Source: Chloroflexota bacterium | GTDB lineage: Bacteria; Chloroflexota; Limnocylindria; QHBO01 | Length of the DNA: 43,980 bases | Reading direction: 5' to 3' | NCBI GenBank assembly: GCA_024636135.1 | Contig: JAGXHP010000046.1 | Span: 1-43,980, forward strand | Part shown: piece by piece, positions 8,455 to 16,960 of the stretch | Layout: each line of letters opens with the position of its first letter | Position numbering within the stretch: position 1 is the first letter of the stretch | Notes under the pieces: model-generated | Told to the model about the DNA's origin: nothing | What the model saw: the letters and a program-made list of their open reading frames with translations, nothing else | Database searches by the model: none | Position numbers and translations under genes: made by a program

Positions 8455-9869
8455 GTGTGGGCCTCCCGCAGGCGCTCGGCCAGGCCGCGCGCGATCCGGT
8501 ACGACTTGCCGGCCCCCATCACCAGCACCGCATCGCGTGCGCCAAGGTGCTCGGCCACGTAGGTCGTCGTCGCGTCGACGTCGCCGGTGGCGATGGCCGG
8601 GACGGCCGAGATGCGCTCGACGGCATCGGCAAGTGCCTCGGCGCTGGTCGACGCCATCGCCTCGGGGGTGTCCCGGCTGGCGAAGATGTCGGCGATGACC
8701 ACCTCGTCCGCATCGGCGAAGGCGGTGGAGAAGTCGTCCATCAGCAGGGCGGTCCGCGAGTACATGTGCGGCTCGAACACGGCCCACAGCCGGCGGTCCG
8801 CGCCGACCTTCTGACGTGCCGCGGCGAGCGCGGCGCGGATCTCAGTCGGGTGATGCCCGTAGTCGTCGTAGATCGTCACGCCGCCAGTATCGGCGATGAG
8901 CTCCATGCGTCGTCCGGCGCCGGCGAATGTCGCCAGGCCTTCGGAGAGCGCGTCGAGATCGGCCCCGAGGGCTCGCGCCAGCACGATGGCGGCGGTCGCG
9001 TTCATGACGTTGTGGCTGCCCGCCAAGCCCATCCTGAACCGATGGTCGAACAGGGTGAAAGCCGTTCCTTCCGGTGTGGCTTCGATCTCCGAGGCCGTGA
9101 TGTCGCCGCCCGGCCCGTAGCGGATGATGCGGCCGTCCCACCCGCCCAGGCGTCGAACGAGGTCGGTCGCGCCCGGATCGTCGGCCGCGATGACGAGGCG
9201 TCGTCCGTTGAGCGCCGGATGCGATCCCATCCCCCGCACGAAGCGCTCGAAGGAATCGAGCACGGCGTCGCGATCGGCGAAGTGATCCGGGTGGTCCATC
9301 TCGACGTTCGTCACGATGGCACCCGCGGGATGGTAGTTGAGGAAGTTGTCGCCGAATTCGTCGGCCTCGACCACGAACGGAGCCCCGGAACCCGCGCGGA
9401 CGGAGGCGCCCCATGCTCCGATGAAGGCTCCGACCTCCACGGTCGGATCGAGGCCCGCGCTGATCAGCAGGTGACCGAGGAGCGCCGTGGTGGTTGACTT
9501 GCCATGCGTCCCGGTGACACCGAGGCCGATCCGCCCGGGTGCGGACTGCAGCTCGCCGAGCAGGGCCTGCCAGGGAACGACGGGGATGCCGCGACTGTTG
9601 GCCGCGGTCAGCTCCGGATGGTCGGGCACGGCGCGCAGCGCGGGCGAGATGGCGACTCGCGTCACCCCGACGAGGTGGTCCGGGTCGTGGCCGATCGCGT
9701 ACCGAATGCCGGCAGCGTCGAGCGGAGGCGTGTACGGCGACGGGGCGTCGAGGTCGCAGCCATCGACGTCAACTCCCGCGTGGTGCAGCAGGACGGCCGT
9801 TCCCGCGGCCCCTGAACCAGCGATGCCGATGATGTGAATGCGCTCGCCAGGTTCCGGCATGCCGGTCAC
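8451..9869 (-). CDS. murC: UDP-N-acetylmuramate--L-alanine ligase
   Basis: A 472-residue Mur ligase that adds L-alanine to UDP-MurNAc, the first amino-acid step of peptidoglycan stem synthesis in the cytosol. The N-terminal Rossmann domain opens with H-I-I-G-I-A-G-S-G. The central domain has the ATP P-loop G-T-H-G-K-S-T-T-T, the E-A-D-E-F acidic motif and N-V-E-M-D-H-P-D. The C-terminal domain has D-D-Y-G-H-H-P-T-E-I and F-E-P-H-M-Y-S-R-T, both characteristic of MurC. Length is normal. Its ATG overlaps the pncC stop (ATGA, 9866-9869). Mpl, the recycling ligase, is the alternative, but the C-terminal motifs and the length fit MurC better. No other mur genes are in the window. Confidence 0.92.
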   Translation of the reverse strand: MTGMPEPGERIHIIGIAGSGAAGTAVLLHHAGVDVDGCDLDAPSPYTPPLDAAGIRYAIGHDPDHLVGVTRVAISPALRAVPDHPELTAANSRGIPVVPWQALLGELQSAPGRIGLGVTGTHGKSTTTALLGHLLISAGLDPTVEVGAFIGAWGASVRAGSGAPFVVEADEFGDNFLNYHPAGAIVTNVEMDHPDHFADRDAVLDSFERFVRGMGSHPALNGRRLVIAADDPGATDLVRRLGGWDGRIIRYGPGGDITASEIEATPEGTAFTLFDHRFRMGLAGSHNVMNATAAIVLARALGADLDALSEGLATFAGAGRRMELIADTGGVTIYDDYGHHPTEIRAALAAARQKVGADRRLWAVFEPHMYSRTALLMDDFSTAFADADEVVIADIFASRDTPEAMASTSAEALADAVERISAVPAIATGDVDATTTYVAEHLGARDAVLVMGAGKSYRIARGLAERLREAHT

Positions 9870-10381
9870 GCGTCCCCCGCCAGGCGTGCCGCGACCTCGA
9901 GGCAGGCGAGCGTCGACGCTCGCTTGTTACCATCCCGGTCGTGGGGCCAGATATGGCGCTCGATCACCGTGGCGCCGTCTCGGACTCCGGCCGCCACGTA
10001 CGTGAGCCCCACCGGCTTCTCGGCCGACCCACCGTCCGGTCCGGCGATTCCCGTGACCGCCACGGCAAGGTGCGCAGCCGGGAATCGATCGAGCGCGCCT
10101 CCGGCCATGGCCTCGGCGACCTCCGCGGAGACGGCTCCGTCACGCTTGATCAGGTCTGGGCCCACCCCGAGCAGATCCTCCTTCACCGCGTTCGAATAGC
10201 TCACCACGCCGCCGAGGTAGTGGTCGCTTGACCGCGGCACCTGGGTGATCGAGTGCCCGACCAGGCCGCCGGTGCAGGATTCGGCGCTCGCCATCTGCCA
10301 CCCGCGTCGGGCGAGGATCCGGCCGAGGCGGGACGCGGCCGTGCGGAGGTCGTCGTCCGTCGGAGGGCGAGCCGTCGACAT
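9866..10381 (-). CDS. pncC: Nicotinamide-nucleotide amidohydrolase (CinA C-terminal domain protein)
   Basis: A 171-residue stand-alone CinA_C domain that deamidates nicotinamide mononucleotide to nicotinic acid mononucleotide for NAD salvage. The diagnostic motifs are S-A-E-S-C-T-G-G-L near residue 33 (catalytic Ser and neighbours), G-V-V-S-Y-S-N-A-V-K, and V-T-G-I-A-G-P-D-G-G with K-P-V-G-L-T-Y. The N-terminal COG1058 domain found in long CinA proteins is absent. Four bases separate it from the yajQ stop, and its own stop overlaps the murC start. Family assignment is secure; the enzymatic activity is inferred from characterised homologues. Confidence 0.9.
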   Translation of the reverse strand: MSTARPPTDDDLRTAASRLGRILARRGWQMASAESCTGGLVGHSITQVPRSSDHYLGGVVSYSNAVKEDLLGVGPDLIKRDGAVSAEVAEAMAGGALDRFPAAHLAVAVTGIAGPDGGSAEKPVGLTYVAAGVRDGATVIERHIWPHDRDGNKRASTLACLEVAARLAGDA

Positions 10382-10385
10382 CGGC

Positions 10386-10877
10386 TCAGCGGTAGTTCGT
10401 GAACTGGAGGGCGACCGGGTAGTCGAGTGCCTTCAGGTCGGCGATCACGGCCTGGAGCTCGTCCCGAGACTTGGCCGAGACGCGAACCGCGTCGCCCTGG
10501 ATGGCCGGCTTCGTCTTGGGAAATGCCTCGCGGACGTGCTTGCTCAGCTCCTTGGCCTGCTCGCTCGTCAGGCCGCGCTTGAGCTTGACCTCCTGTCGGA
10601 CCGTGCTGCCTCCCGCCGGCTCGATCTTGCCCCAATCGAAGATCTTCAGACTGAGGTTGCGCCGGACGGCCTTGGATTCGAGAAGGTCCTTGGCGGTTCC
10701 GGCCCGGTACTCGTCGTCGGCGACGAGCACGATCGCGTCCTTCCCAAGCTCGAACGCGACCTTGCTGCCCTTGAAGTCGTAGCGCGTGGCGATCTCGCGC
10801 CGCGCCTGGTCGAGCGCATTCACCAGCTCCTGCTGGTCGAAGTCGCTCACGATGTCGAACGATGAATCTGCTGCCAT
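10386..10877 (-). CDS. YajQ family nucleotide-binding protein
   Basis: A 163-residue protein with the two ferredoxin-like halves of the YajQ/UPF0234 family. It opens with S-F-D-I-V-S and Q-E-L-V-N-A-L-D-Q-A, then has R-Y-D-F-K-G-S and, in the second half, G-D-A-V-R-V-S-A-K-S-R-D-E-L-Q. The C-terminal P-V-A-L-Q-F-T-N-Y-R is the family's hallmark tail. Members bind nucleotides or RNA, and some bind cyclic di-GMP as regulators; which applies here is unknown. A purine-rich GGGGAG precedes the ATG at 10877. It lies 21 bases after the RodZ-like gene and four before pncC, in one operon. Confidence 0.93.
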   Translation of the reverse strand: MAADSSFDIVSDFDQQELVNALDQARREIATRYDFKGSKVAFELGKDAIVLVADDEYRAGTAKDLLESKAVRRNLSLKIFDWGKIEPAGGSTVRQEVKLKRGLTSEQAKELSKHVREAFPKTKPAIQGDAVRVSAKSRDELQAVIADLKALDYPVALQFTNYR

Positions 10878-10898
10878 GACTCCCCTATCTTGCGCCCT

Positions 10899-12191
10899 TC
10901 AGCTCCCGCTGCGGGCAATCTGCCATTCGATGACGTCGCCCGCACCGCCCATGGCGCCGAGGACGGCGCCATTGATCGTGAGGCGAACCACGCCGGCGTT
11001 CCCGGCGCGTACGCGGAGGGACCGCTCGGCGCTCAGGGCGATGGATTCTCCGTCACCGGCGATGCCGCCCGAGATGTCCGCGAGGGGCGCGCCGTCCTGG
11101 TCGATCTCGAGATACGTCTCGCCGCCGTCCACGCCCAGTGTGCCCGATAGGCCCGGCGGCGGAGCAATCGTCACGCGACGGGTCACCGGCGCCGAGGAGC
11201 CCGCGACGACGGCGAGGTCCCACGTGCCAGGGCTCAACGTCAGAGATGCGCTGAACGCCCCGGCCGCATCGGCCGCTACGGCCACTGGCGCTGGAGCAGT
11301 GGGATCCGAGGGCGTGACTGGCACCGGCTGACCGTTGGCGTCGGTGATCGTGAAGCTCGGAGCCGCGGCGCTGACGAGGGTCGGGGTGACCGTCAGGCCC
11401 GCTCCCGGAGCCGCTGTGCCGCCGAGCCCGACCGGACCCGTCACGGTGGCGTCGGCCGCGGGTGTGGTGAGCGTGACCGAGGACGCCACCGGCGACGGGC
11501 TGGCGGGATCGACGCTCACGACGTTCACGCGCCTCACGAACTCCTCGGACGTTCGGTTCGTGACCGGATCGCGTGCCGTGAGATGAATCTCGTTCGAGCC
11601 GGGCAGCAGGCCCACGGTGATTTCGAAGTTGCCCTCGGCATCGGCCGTGGCGCTCGGGTTCTCGGGCAGTCCGCTGACATTGATCGTGGCGTTGGGAGCC
11701 GCCATGCCGCGCAGGGTGATCGTCGGGCCGGTGTGCGCCGCCACGTCGCCCGGGGGCTCGAGAATGATGAGCTCGGGCGTCCGGGCGAAATTCACGAATT
11801 GGTACCCGAGCCACGCGACGAAGGCACCGACCAGGACGGTCAGGATGGCGGCCGCAATCGCCCCGGGGGTCACGATGAATGTCCTCCGTCGCCGAACGGA
11901 CATGGGTCGCGGCGGGCTCGGCAGGGTGGGCCGCTCGACACCGCTGGCACGCGTCTCGAGCCGGTAGAGGTCGATCAGGTACTCGGCATCCAGGTCGAGA
12001 TACGCCGCGTAATTGCGCAGGAATCCGCGTGTGTAGACCGACCAGGGCAGCTCCCGATACTCACCGCGTTCGAGGGCGGACAGATATCGCTGGCGGATCT
12101 TCGTCTCGCGCTCGACGCGGGACAGGTCGGCGCCCTTCGCCTCGCGCGCCGCCCGCAGAACCTCCCCAAGCTTGTGGCCGTCGTCGGTCAC
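10899..12191 (-). CDS. RodZ-like helix-turn-helix membrane protein
   Basis: A 430-residue protein with an N-terminal HTH_25 domain (about 5-70, including Y-L-S-A-L-E-R-G-E-Y and Y-T-R-G-F-L-R-N-Y-A). One transmembrane helix follows (about 107-132). The extracytoplasmic part has Ig-like segments (about 140-230, with an N-A-T-I-N-V-S-G turn) and a Pro/Ala/Thr-rich stretch. A C-terminal DUF4115-like domain ends with R-L-T-I-N-G-A-V-L-G and G-G-A-G-D-V-I-E-W. RodZ proteins anchor MreB or act in cell-shape control; in phyla without MreB the role is uncertain. The GTG at 12191 is chosen because it overlaps the ftsK stop (GTGA) and similarity begins there, although the frame stays open further upstream inside ftsK. 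Confidence 0.85.
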   Translation of the reverse strand: MTDDGHKLGEVLRAAREAKGADLSRVERETKIRQRYLSALERGEYRELPWSVYTRGFLRNYAAYLDLDAEYLIDLYRLETRASGVERPTLPSPPRPMSVRRRRTFIVTPGAIAAAILTVLVGAFVAWLGYQFVNFARTPELIILEPPGDVAAHTGPTITLRGMAAPNATINVSGLPENPSATADAEGNFEITVGLLPGSNEIHLTARDPVTNRTSEEFVRRVNVVSVDPASPSPVASSVTLTTPAADATVTGPVGLGGTAAPGAGLTVTPTLVSAAAPSFTITDANGQPVPVTPSDPTAPAPVAVAADAAGAFSASLTLSPGTWDLAVVAGSSAPVTRRVTIAPPPGLSGTLGVDGGETYLEIDQDGAPLADISGGIAGDGESIALSAERSLRVRAGNAGVVRLTINGAVLGAMGGAGDVIEWQIARSGS

Positions 12192-14566
12192 AGTTCCCCA
12201 TCCTCGTCCGGCTCGACGTCGCCGCCCCAGCCGTCGGAGGTGATGAGTACCTCGCGGAAGCGGCTGCCGTCGGCGGCACCCACGATTCCGCGGTCCTCCA
12301 TCTGGTCGAGGATGCGCGCCGCACGGGCGTAGCCGATTCTCAGCCGGCGCTGGAGCAGTGAGGCGGATGCCTTGTCGGAGCGCCGCACGATGTCCACCGC
12401 CTGCGACAGCAGTGCATCGGCGTCGTCGTCCGCGTCTTCCTCGCCCGGCCTGCCTCCGGGCTTGCCGTCGCGTCGCACGGCGGTGATCTCGGGCCGATAC
12501 TGGGGCCCGCCCTGCGCGCGCCAGTGACGGGCAACGGATTCGATCTCGGGATCCGTGACAAGCACGCCCTGGAGGCGCACGGCGCGCGGCGCGTCGATCG
12601 GCTGGTAGAGCATGTCGCCACGGCCGAGCAGGTCCTCCGCTCCGGTCGTGTCGAGGATCGTGCGGCTGTCGATTCCCGACGTCATGGCGAATGCGATGCG
12701 GCTCGGGATGTTGGCCTTGATGAGCCCGGTGATGACCTGCACCGACGGCCGCTGCGTCGCGACGATGAGGTGGATGCCGGTGGCTCGGGCCAGCTGCGCG
12801 ATCCGCGTGATCGTGGCCTCGACCTCGTAGGCGCTCACCATCATGAGGTCGGCAAGCTCGTCGATCACGATGACGATGTAGGGCATTCTCGGCTCGCCGG
12901 CGCGCAGCGCCTCGTTGTAGCCCGCGATGTTCCGGACGCCGCGGGCGGCGAACTCGCCATAGCGGCTCTCCATGGTGCCGACGGTCCACTTGAGGGCGTT
13001 GACGGCCTTGTCGGGCTCGACGATCACCTCGCACAGCAGGTGCGGGATGCCCTTGTACTGCGCCAGCTCGACGCGCTTGGGGTCGATGAGGATGAGCTTG
13101 ACTTCGGCCGGGGTCGCGTTCATCAGGAAGCTGTCGATGATCGCGTTGACGCACACGCTCTTGCCCGAACCGGTGGCGCCGGCGATGAGGAGGTGCGGCA
13201 TCTTCGCCAGGTCGGCGCTGAAGGGCTGCCCGGCGACATCCTGCCCGAGGGCGAAGGCGAGCTTCGACTTCTTCGACGCCTCGGCGTGGTTGCGGCTGGC
13301 GAGAACCTCCTTCAGGGTGACGAGGTCGAAGGCCGAGTTCGGGATCTCGACGCCGACAAACGGCTCACCGGGAATCGGCGCCTCGATCCGGATGCTGCGG
13401 GCGGCGAGCGCGAGCGCGAGGTTGTCCGACAGCCCCTCGATCCGGCTCAGCTTGATGCCGGGATCGACATCGAGGGCGTACTGCGTGACGACCGGTCCCT
13501 CCTGGATTCGCGCCACCTTCACTCCGATGCCGAAGTGCGCGAGCGTCTCGCGGATGCGCTGGCCCTTGGCGGTCAGATCCATCTGGGCGGCGCTCGACTC
13601 GGGAGCGTCGGCAAGCAGCTCCAGGCGCGGGAGGTCCCACGCCCGCTCCACTGGCTCGAGGGCGGCGTCCAGTCCCTCCGGCGGGGTCACCACGGCAAGG
13701 TGCGCCTCCTCCGTGTGCTCCAGCTCCTCCGTCACCGGGTGCGGGACGTCCGGCATATCGGGCACGGCGACCGCGACCGGCGTCGGCACCTGCGGTCGGG
13801 CGGCACCGTTCGATGGGGCCGGCCGCTCCCGGCGCACGATAACCGGCGGCTCGTCGTCGGCGTCGTGGCCCCCGGCCAGCCGGTCTCGCATGCGATCGAT
13901 CAATCCGGGTGAGGGTTCGCCGCTGGCCGCCGGCTCATCGCGGGACCGCTGATCGGCTGAGCGTCCGCGTCGGGTGGCGGTTCGGCGGCTCTCCTCCGCG
14001 GCAATCTCGCGGCGCTCGTCGCGTCCGGCCAGGTAGGCCGCAATGAGGTCGCCGACCGTCATGTTGAAGTAGAGGAGCAGGCCGACTCCCGCGAGCAGCA
14101 CGAGCACGATCCACGCTCCGGCGTTTCCGACCGCGCCGAGGAGCAGCGCGCTCACGCCGAAGCCGATGGCTCCCCCACCCTGGCCGGTGTCGATGGCTTC
14201 CGCACCGCCGCCGACGCTGAGATGGAACATCCCGAGGAGCGCCATGGCGAACACGGCCGCACCGGTGGCTGCCATCCAGCGCTCGGCGGGCATCGTCTTC
14301 ATCCACAGCATCACGGCGAATCCGGCCAGGAGCGGCGCCGCGAAAGCGATCCCCCATCCCAGGGATGTCGTCAGCAGATCGTGCCAGGGCCGGACGATCG
14401 CGCCAGCGTCTGGAGCGAACAGCGCGATGACGCTGATGATGGCCAGCAGCAGCATGACGAGGGCCATCGCCTCGCGCACGAACCGCGCGCTGATGACCAT
14501 CGGGCTCTTCTGCCGGCGCCGTCGCGTCGGTCGTCGTCGGGTTGTCGTCCTGCGTCGAGTCGCCAC
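12188..14566 (-). CDS. ftsK: DNA translocase FtsK/SpoIIIE
   Basis: A 792-residue septal DNA pump that clears chromosome DNA from the closing septum. An Arg-rich N-terminus is followed by four transmembrane helices (about 25-190) and a charged, proline-containing linker (about 205-320). The motor follows, with Walker A A-G-A-T-G-S-G-K-S near residue 464 and Walker B V-I-V-I-D-E-L-A-D near 570. A C-terminal winged-helix gamma domain (about 715-780) contains L-L-Q-R-R-L-R-I-G-Y-A-R-A-A-R-I. Start: GTG at 14566, eight bases after the RNase J stop. An ATG 22 codons later, just before the first helix, is an alternative. The open frame continues upstream into rnj but only as an out-of-frame shadow. 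Its stop overlaps the RodZ-like start. Confidence 0.93.
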   Translation of the reverse strand: MATRRRTTTRRRPTRRRRQKSPMVISARFVREAMALVMLLLAIISVIALFAPDAGAIVRPWHDLLTTSLGWGIAFAAPLLAGFAVMLWMKTMPAERWMAATGAAVFAMALLGMFHLSVGGGAEAIDTGQGGGAIGFGVSALLLGAVGNAGAWIVLVLLAGVGLLLYFNMTVGDLIAAYLAGRDERREIAAEESRRTATRRGRSADQRSRDEPAASGEPSPGLIDRMRDRLAGGHDADDEPPVIVRRERPAPSNGAARPQVPTPVAVAVPDMPDVPHPVTEELEHTEEAHLAVVTPPEGLDAALEPVERAWDLPRLELLADAPESSAAQMDLTAKGQRIRETLAHFGIGVKVARIQEGPVVTQYALDVDPGIKLSRIEGLSDNLALALAARSIRIEAPIPGEPFVGVEIPNSAFDLVTLKEVLASRNHAEASKKSKLAFALGQDVAGQPFSADLAKMPHLLIAGATGSGKSVCVNAIIDSFLMNATPAEVKLILIDPKRVELAQYKGIPHLLCEVIVEPDKAVNALKWTVGTMESRYGEFAARGVRNIAGYNEALRAGEPRMPYIVIVIDELADLMMVSAYEVEATITRIAQLARATGIHLIVATQRPSVQVITGLIKANIPSRIAFAMTSGIDSRTILDTTGAEDLLGRGDMLYQPIDAPRAVRLQGVLVTDPEIESVARHWRAQGGPQYRPEITAVRRDGKPGGRPGEEDADDDADALLSQAVDIVRRSDKASASLLQRRLRIGYARAARILDQMEDRGIVGAADGSRFREVLITSDGWGGDVEPDEDGEL

Positions 14567-14574
14567 GTGCCGGG

Positions 14575-16239
14575 TCAGACCTCCATCACGATCGGGAGGA
14601 TCATCGGGCGACGCTTCGTCTTCTGGTGGAAGTAGCGGCTGAGCGTGTCCCGAATCTTCGTCTTCACGTAGCCGGCCTCGGCGTTGTGCTCGTCCTCGTG
14701 CCGCTGGCGCAGTGCGTTCATGAGGTGATCGCGTGCGGCTCCCATGATCGGATCCTCGGGATCCGATAGGAATCCACGGCTGACGAGATCGGGCAGACCG
14801 ACCGGCTGGCCGGTCTTCGCATCGATGGTCAACGCCACCATCACGACGCCGTCGGACGCCAGCATGCGGCGATCCCGCAGGACCACCCCGTCGATCCCGT
14901 CGATCGCGGCGATCCCGTCGACGAGGACGGCGCCCGCGGTGACACTTCCCGCCATGCGGCCCCACTCGCCGTCGAAGTCGACCACCTGGCCGTTCTCAAG
15001 CACAAAGATCTTGTCGACGTCGACTCCGGCTCCCTCGGCCAGGAGAGCGTGCTGAACGAGCATCCGGTACTCGCCGTGGATCGGGATGAAGTGCCGAGGC
15101 TTCACGAGGCCCAACATCAGCTTGAGCTCCTCGCGCGAGCCATGTCCGGAGACGTGGCAATGCACGATCGGCTCGTAGTGGACCATCGCCCCTTCCTTGA
15201 ACAGGTTGTCGATCGTCTTGGCGACCGCCTCCTCGTTCCCGGGAATCGGGCTGGCCGAGACGATGACCGTGTCACCGGGCTCAATCGTGATGTTGCGGTG
15301 ATCGCGGTTGCTCATGCGTGTCAGCCCGCTCATCGGCTCACCCTGAGAACCGGTGGTCATGACCACGAGCTGATCCTTGGAGAGCCGCTGAAGCTGGTCC
15401 TTCTTGACCAGGGTGCCGTCGCGGGCGTCGAGGTAGCCTCGCTCGAGGGCGATCGCCGTGTTCTGCTCCATGCTTCGGCCGAGCGCCACCATCTTTCGCC
15501 CATGTGCCCAGGCGGCGTCGATCACCTGCTGGACGCGGCCGATGTTGCTGGCGAAGGTGGCCACGATCACCCGTCCGGGCGCCTCACCCACGAGGCGATG
15601 CAGGCTCTCGCCGACAGTCGTCTCCGAGAGGGTGTAGCCCTCCTTCTCGGCGCGCGTCGAGTCGGAGAGGAGGAACTCCACTCCCCGGTTGCCGATCTCG
15701 GCGATGAGGCCGAGGTCTGCGCGACGTCCATCGGGTGGCGTGTGGTCGAACTTGAAGTCGCCGGTATGCACGATCGTGCCGAGGCGGGTCGTGATCGCGT
15801 ACCCGACGCCATCCGGGATCGAGTGGTTCACCCGGAATGGGGTGATGCGGAATGAGCCGACCGCGAACTCCCGTCCCGGCTCGATGACGTGGAGCGGCGT
15901 CGAGTCGAGCAGCTTGTGCTCGCGCAGCTTGCCCTGCACGAGTCCCTCGGTGAGGCGCGTCGCGTAGATCGGCGTGCCGGGGATCTTGGGCAGGACGTAC
16001 GGCAGCGCCCCGGTGTGGTCCTCGTGGCCGTGCGTGAGGACGATGCCGCGCACGCGATCTCGGTTCTCGGCCAGATAGGTGGCGTCGGGGATCACGAGGT
16101 CGATGCCAAGCATCTCCGGCTCGGGAAACGCGAGGCCGCAGTCGACAACGAGGATCTCGTCGTCAACTTCGATGACGGTGATGTTCTTGCCGACCTCGCC
16201 CACCCCGCCGAGCGGGATGATGCGCAGGGAATCAGGCAT
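14575..16239 (-). CDS. rnj: Ribonuclease J
   Basis: A 554-residue metallo-beta-lactamase/beta-CASP ribonuclease, a 5'-3' exo- and endoribonuclease in mRNA turnover and rRNA maturation. Visible motifs are L-T-H-G-H-E-D-H-T-G-A near residue 70 (the H-x-H-x-D-H zinc site), H-T-G-D-F-K-F-D-H, the beta-CASP T-F-A-S-N-I-G-R, and H-V-S-G-H-G-S-R-E-E-L followed by P-I-H-G-E-Y. Length matches the family. The ATG abuts the UDG stop directly (TGAATG). Together with pnp just upstream it puts the main 5' and 3' exoribonucleases in one transcription unit. Whether it is J1- or J2-like cannot be decided from one copy. Confidence 0.95.
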   Translation of the reverse strand: MPDSLRIIPLGGVGEVGKNITVIEVDDEILVVDCGLAFPEPEMLGIDLVIPDATYLAENRDRVRGIVLTHGHEDHTGALPYVLPKIPGTPIYATRLTEGLVQGKLREHKLLDSTPLHVIEPGREFAVGSFRITPFRVNHSIPDGVGYAITTRLGTIVHTGDFKFDHTPPDGRRADLGLIAEIGNRGVEFLLSDSTRAEKEGYTLSETTVGESLHRLVGEAPGRVIVATFASNIGRVQQVIDAAWAHGRKMVALGRSMEQNTAIALERGYLDARDGTLVKKDQLQRLSKDQLVVMTTGSQGEPMSGLTRMSNRDHRNITIEPGDTVIVSASPIPGNEEAVAKTIDNLFKEGAMVHYEPIVHCHVSGHGSREELKLMLGLVKPRHFIPIHGEYRMLVQHALLAEGAGVDVDKIFVLENGQVVDFDGEWGRMAGSVTAGAVLVDGIAAIDGIDGVVLRDRRMLASDGVVMVALTIDAKTGQPVGLPDLVSRGFLSDPEDPIMGAARDHLMNALRQRHEDEHNAEAGYVKTKIRDTLSRYFHQKTKRRPMILPIVMEV

Positions 16240-16941
16240 TCAATGCTCCTGGAAGAGGGTCATCTGTTCGGCCTCGTCGGCTGCCGGGTCGGGACTCTGC
16301 TCCCGATCGACCGCCTCCTGGGCCTGGACCGATGCCGGTCGCTCTTCCGCGAGCGCCCGACGGGCGTCCAGCAGCGCCGCCGGCAGGCCTCGGATGTCAC
16401 GGAACAGCGTTTCGCGCAGCGAGGCCTGGTGCAGCGCCGCAGCAGGATGGTACATCGGGAAGACGTGCTGCCCGGTGAACGACCGACGAAGTTGCCCGTG
16501 GGCGCCGCCGATCCGAGCACCGGGCAGGTAGCGTTGGAGCGAGTGACGGCCGAGCGTCACCACGACCGCGGGCTGGAGAGCGCGCTCCTGTGCGTCGAGG
16601 TACGGGGCGCAGGCTGCCTTCTCCTCGGGCTCGGGATCGCGGTTGGCTGGCGGCCGGCACTTCACGACGTTCGTGATGAAGACGTCCGCCCGTGTCCAGC
16701 CGATCGCGGCCAGCAGCTCCGACAGCAGCTCGCCGGCCGGTCCCACGAACGGACGGCCCGTTCGATCCTCGCGCGCCCCTGGGCCCTCCCCCACGAGGAG
16801 AACGTCGCTCATGTCGTTTCCCTCGCCGGGGACCGCGTGCGATCGGCCGGCTGAGAGCGGACAGCGCGTGCAGGAGCGGACCGTGTCCGCGATCTCCGCC
16901 AGCGCCGTCGCGCTCCCTGCCGGCCCGCTCGCGTCGTCCAT
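16240..16941 (-). CDS. Uracil-DNA glycosylase, family 4 (Fe-S)
   Basis: A 233-residue enzyme that removes uracil from DNA to start base-excision repair. Motif A is G-E-G-P-G-A-R-E-D and motif B is M-Y-H-P-A-A-A-L. Four candidate cluster cysteines are C-x-x-C near residue 20 (C-T-R-C-P), one in V-K-C-R-P-P and one in A-A-C-A-P-Y, matching the 4Fe-4S pattern of family 4. The C-terminal 40 residues are a charged low-complexity tail ending M-T-L-F-Q-E-H. It sits 19 bases after pnp and touches rnj, so it is embedded in an RNA-decay operon. A DNA-repair gene there is probably passive co-transcription. Confidence 0.92.
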   Translation of the reverse strand: MDDASGPAGSATALAEIADTVRSCTRCPLSAGRSHAVPGEGNDMSDVLLVGEGPGAREDRTGRPFVGPAGELLSELLAAIGWTRADVFITNVVKCRPPANRDPEPEEKAACAPYLDAQERALQPAVVVTLGRHSLQRYLPGARIGGAHGQLRRSFTGQHVFPMYHPAAALHQASLRETLFRDIRGLPAALLDARRALAEERPASVQAQEAVDREQSPDPAADEAEQMTLFQEH

Positions 16942-16960
16942 CGCGTGCGGCCGGCCCGGC

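Noticed and set aside
8451..9869. Mpl (murein peptide ligase) instead of MurC
   Set aside because: The length and the C-terminal F-E-P-H-M-Y-S-R-T and Y-G-H-H-P-T-E motifs are those of MurC.
12524..13912. 462-codon plus-strand open frame opposite ftsK
   Set aside because: Composition dominated by Asp, Val, Gly, His and Arg without motifs; antisense of the FtsK motor domain.
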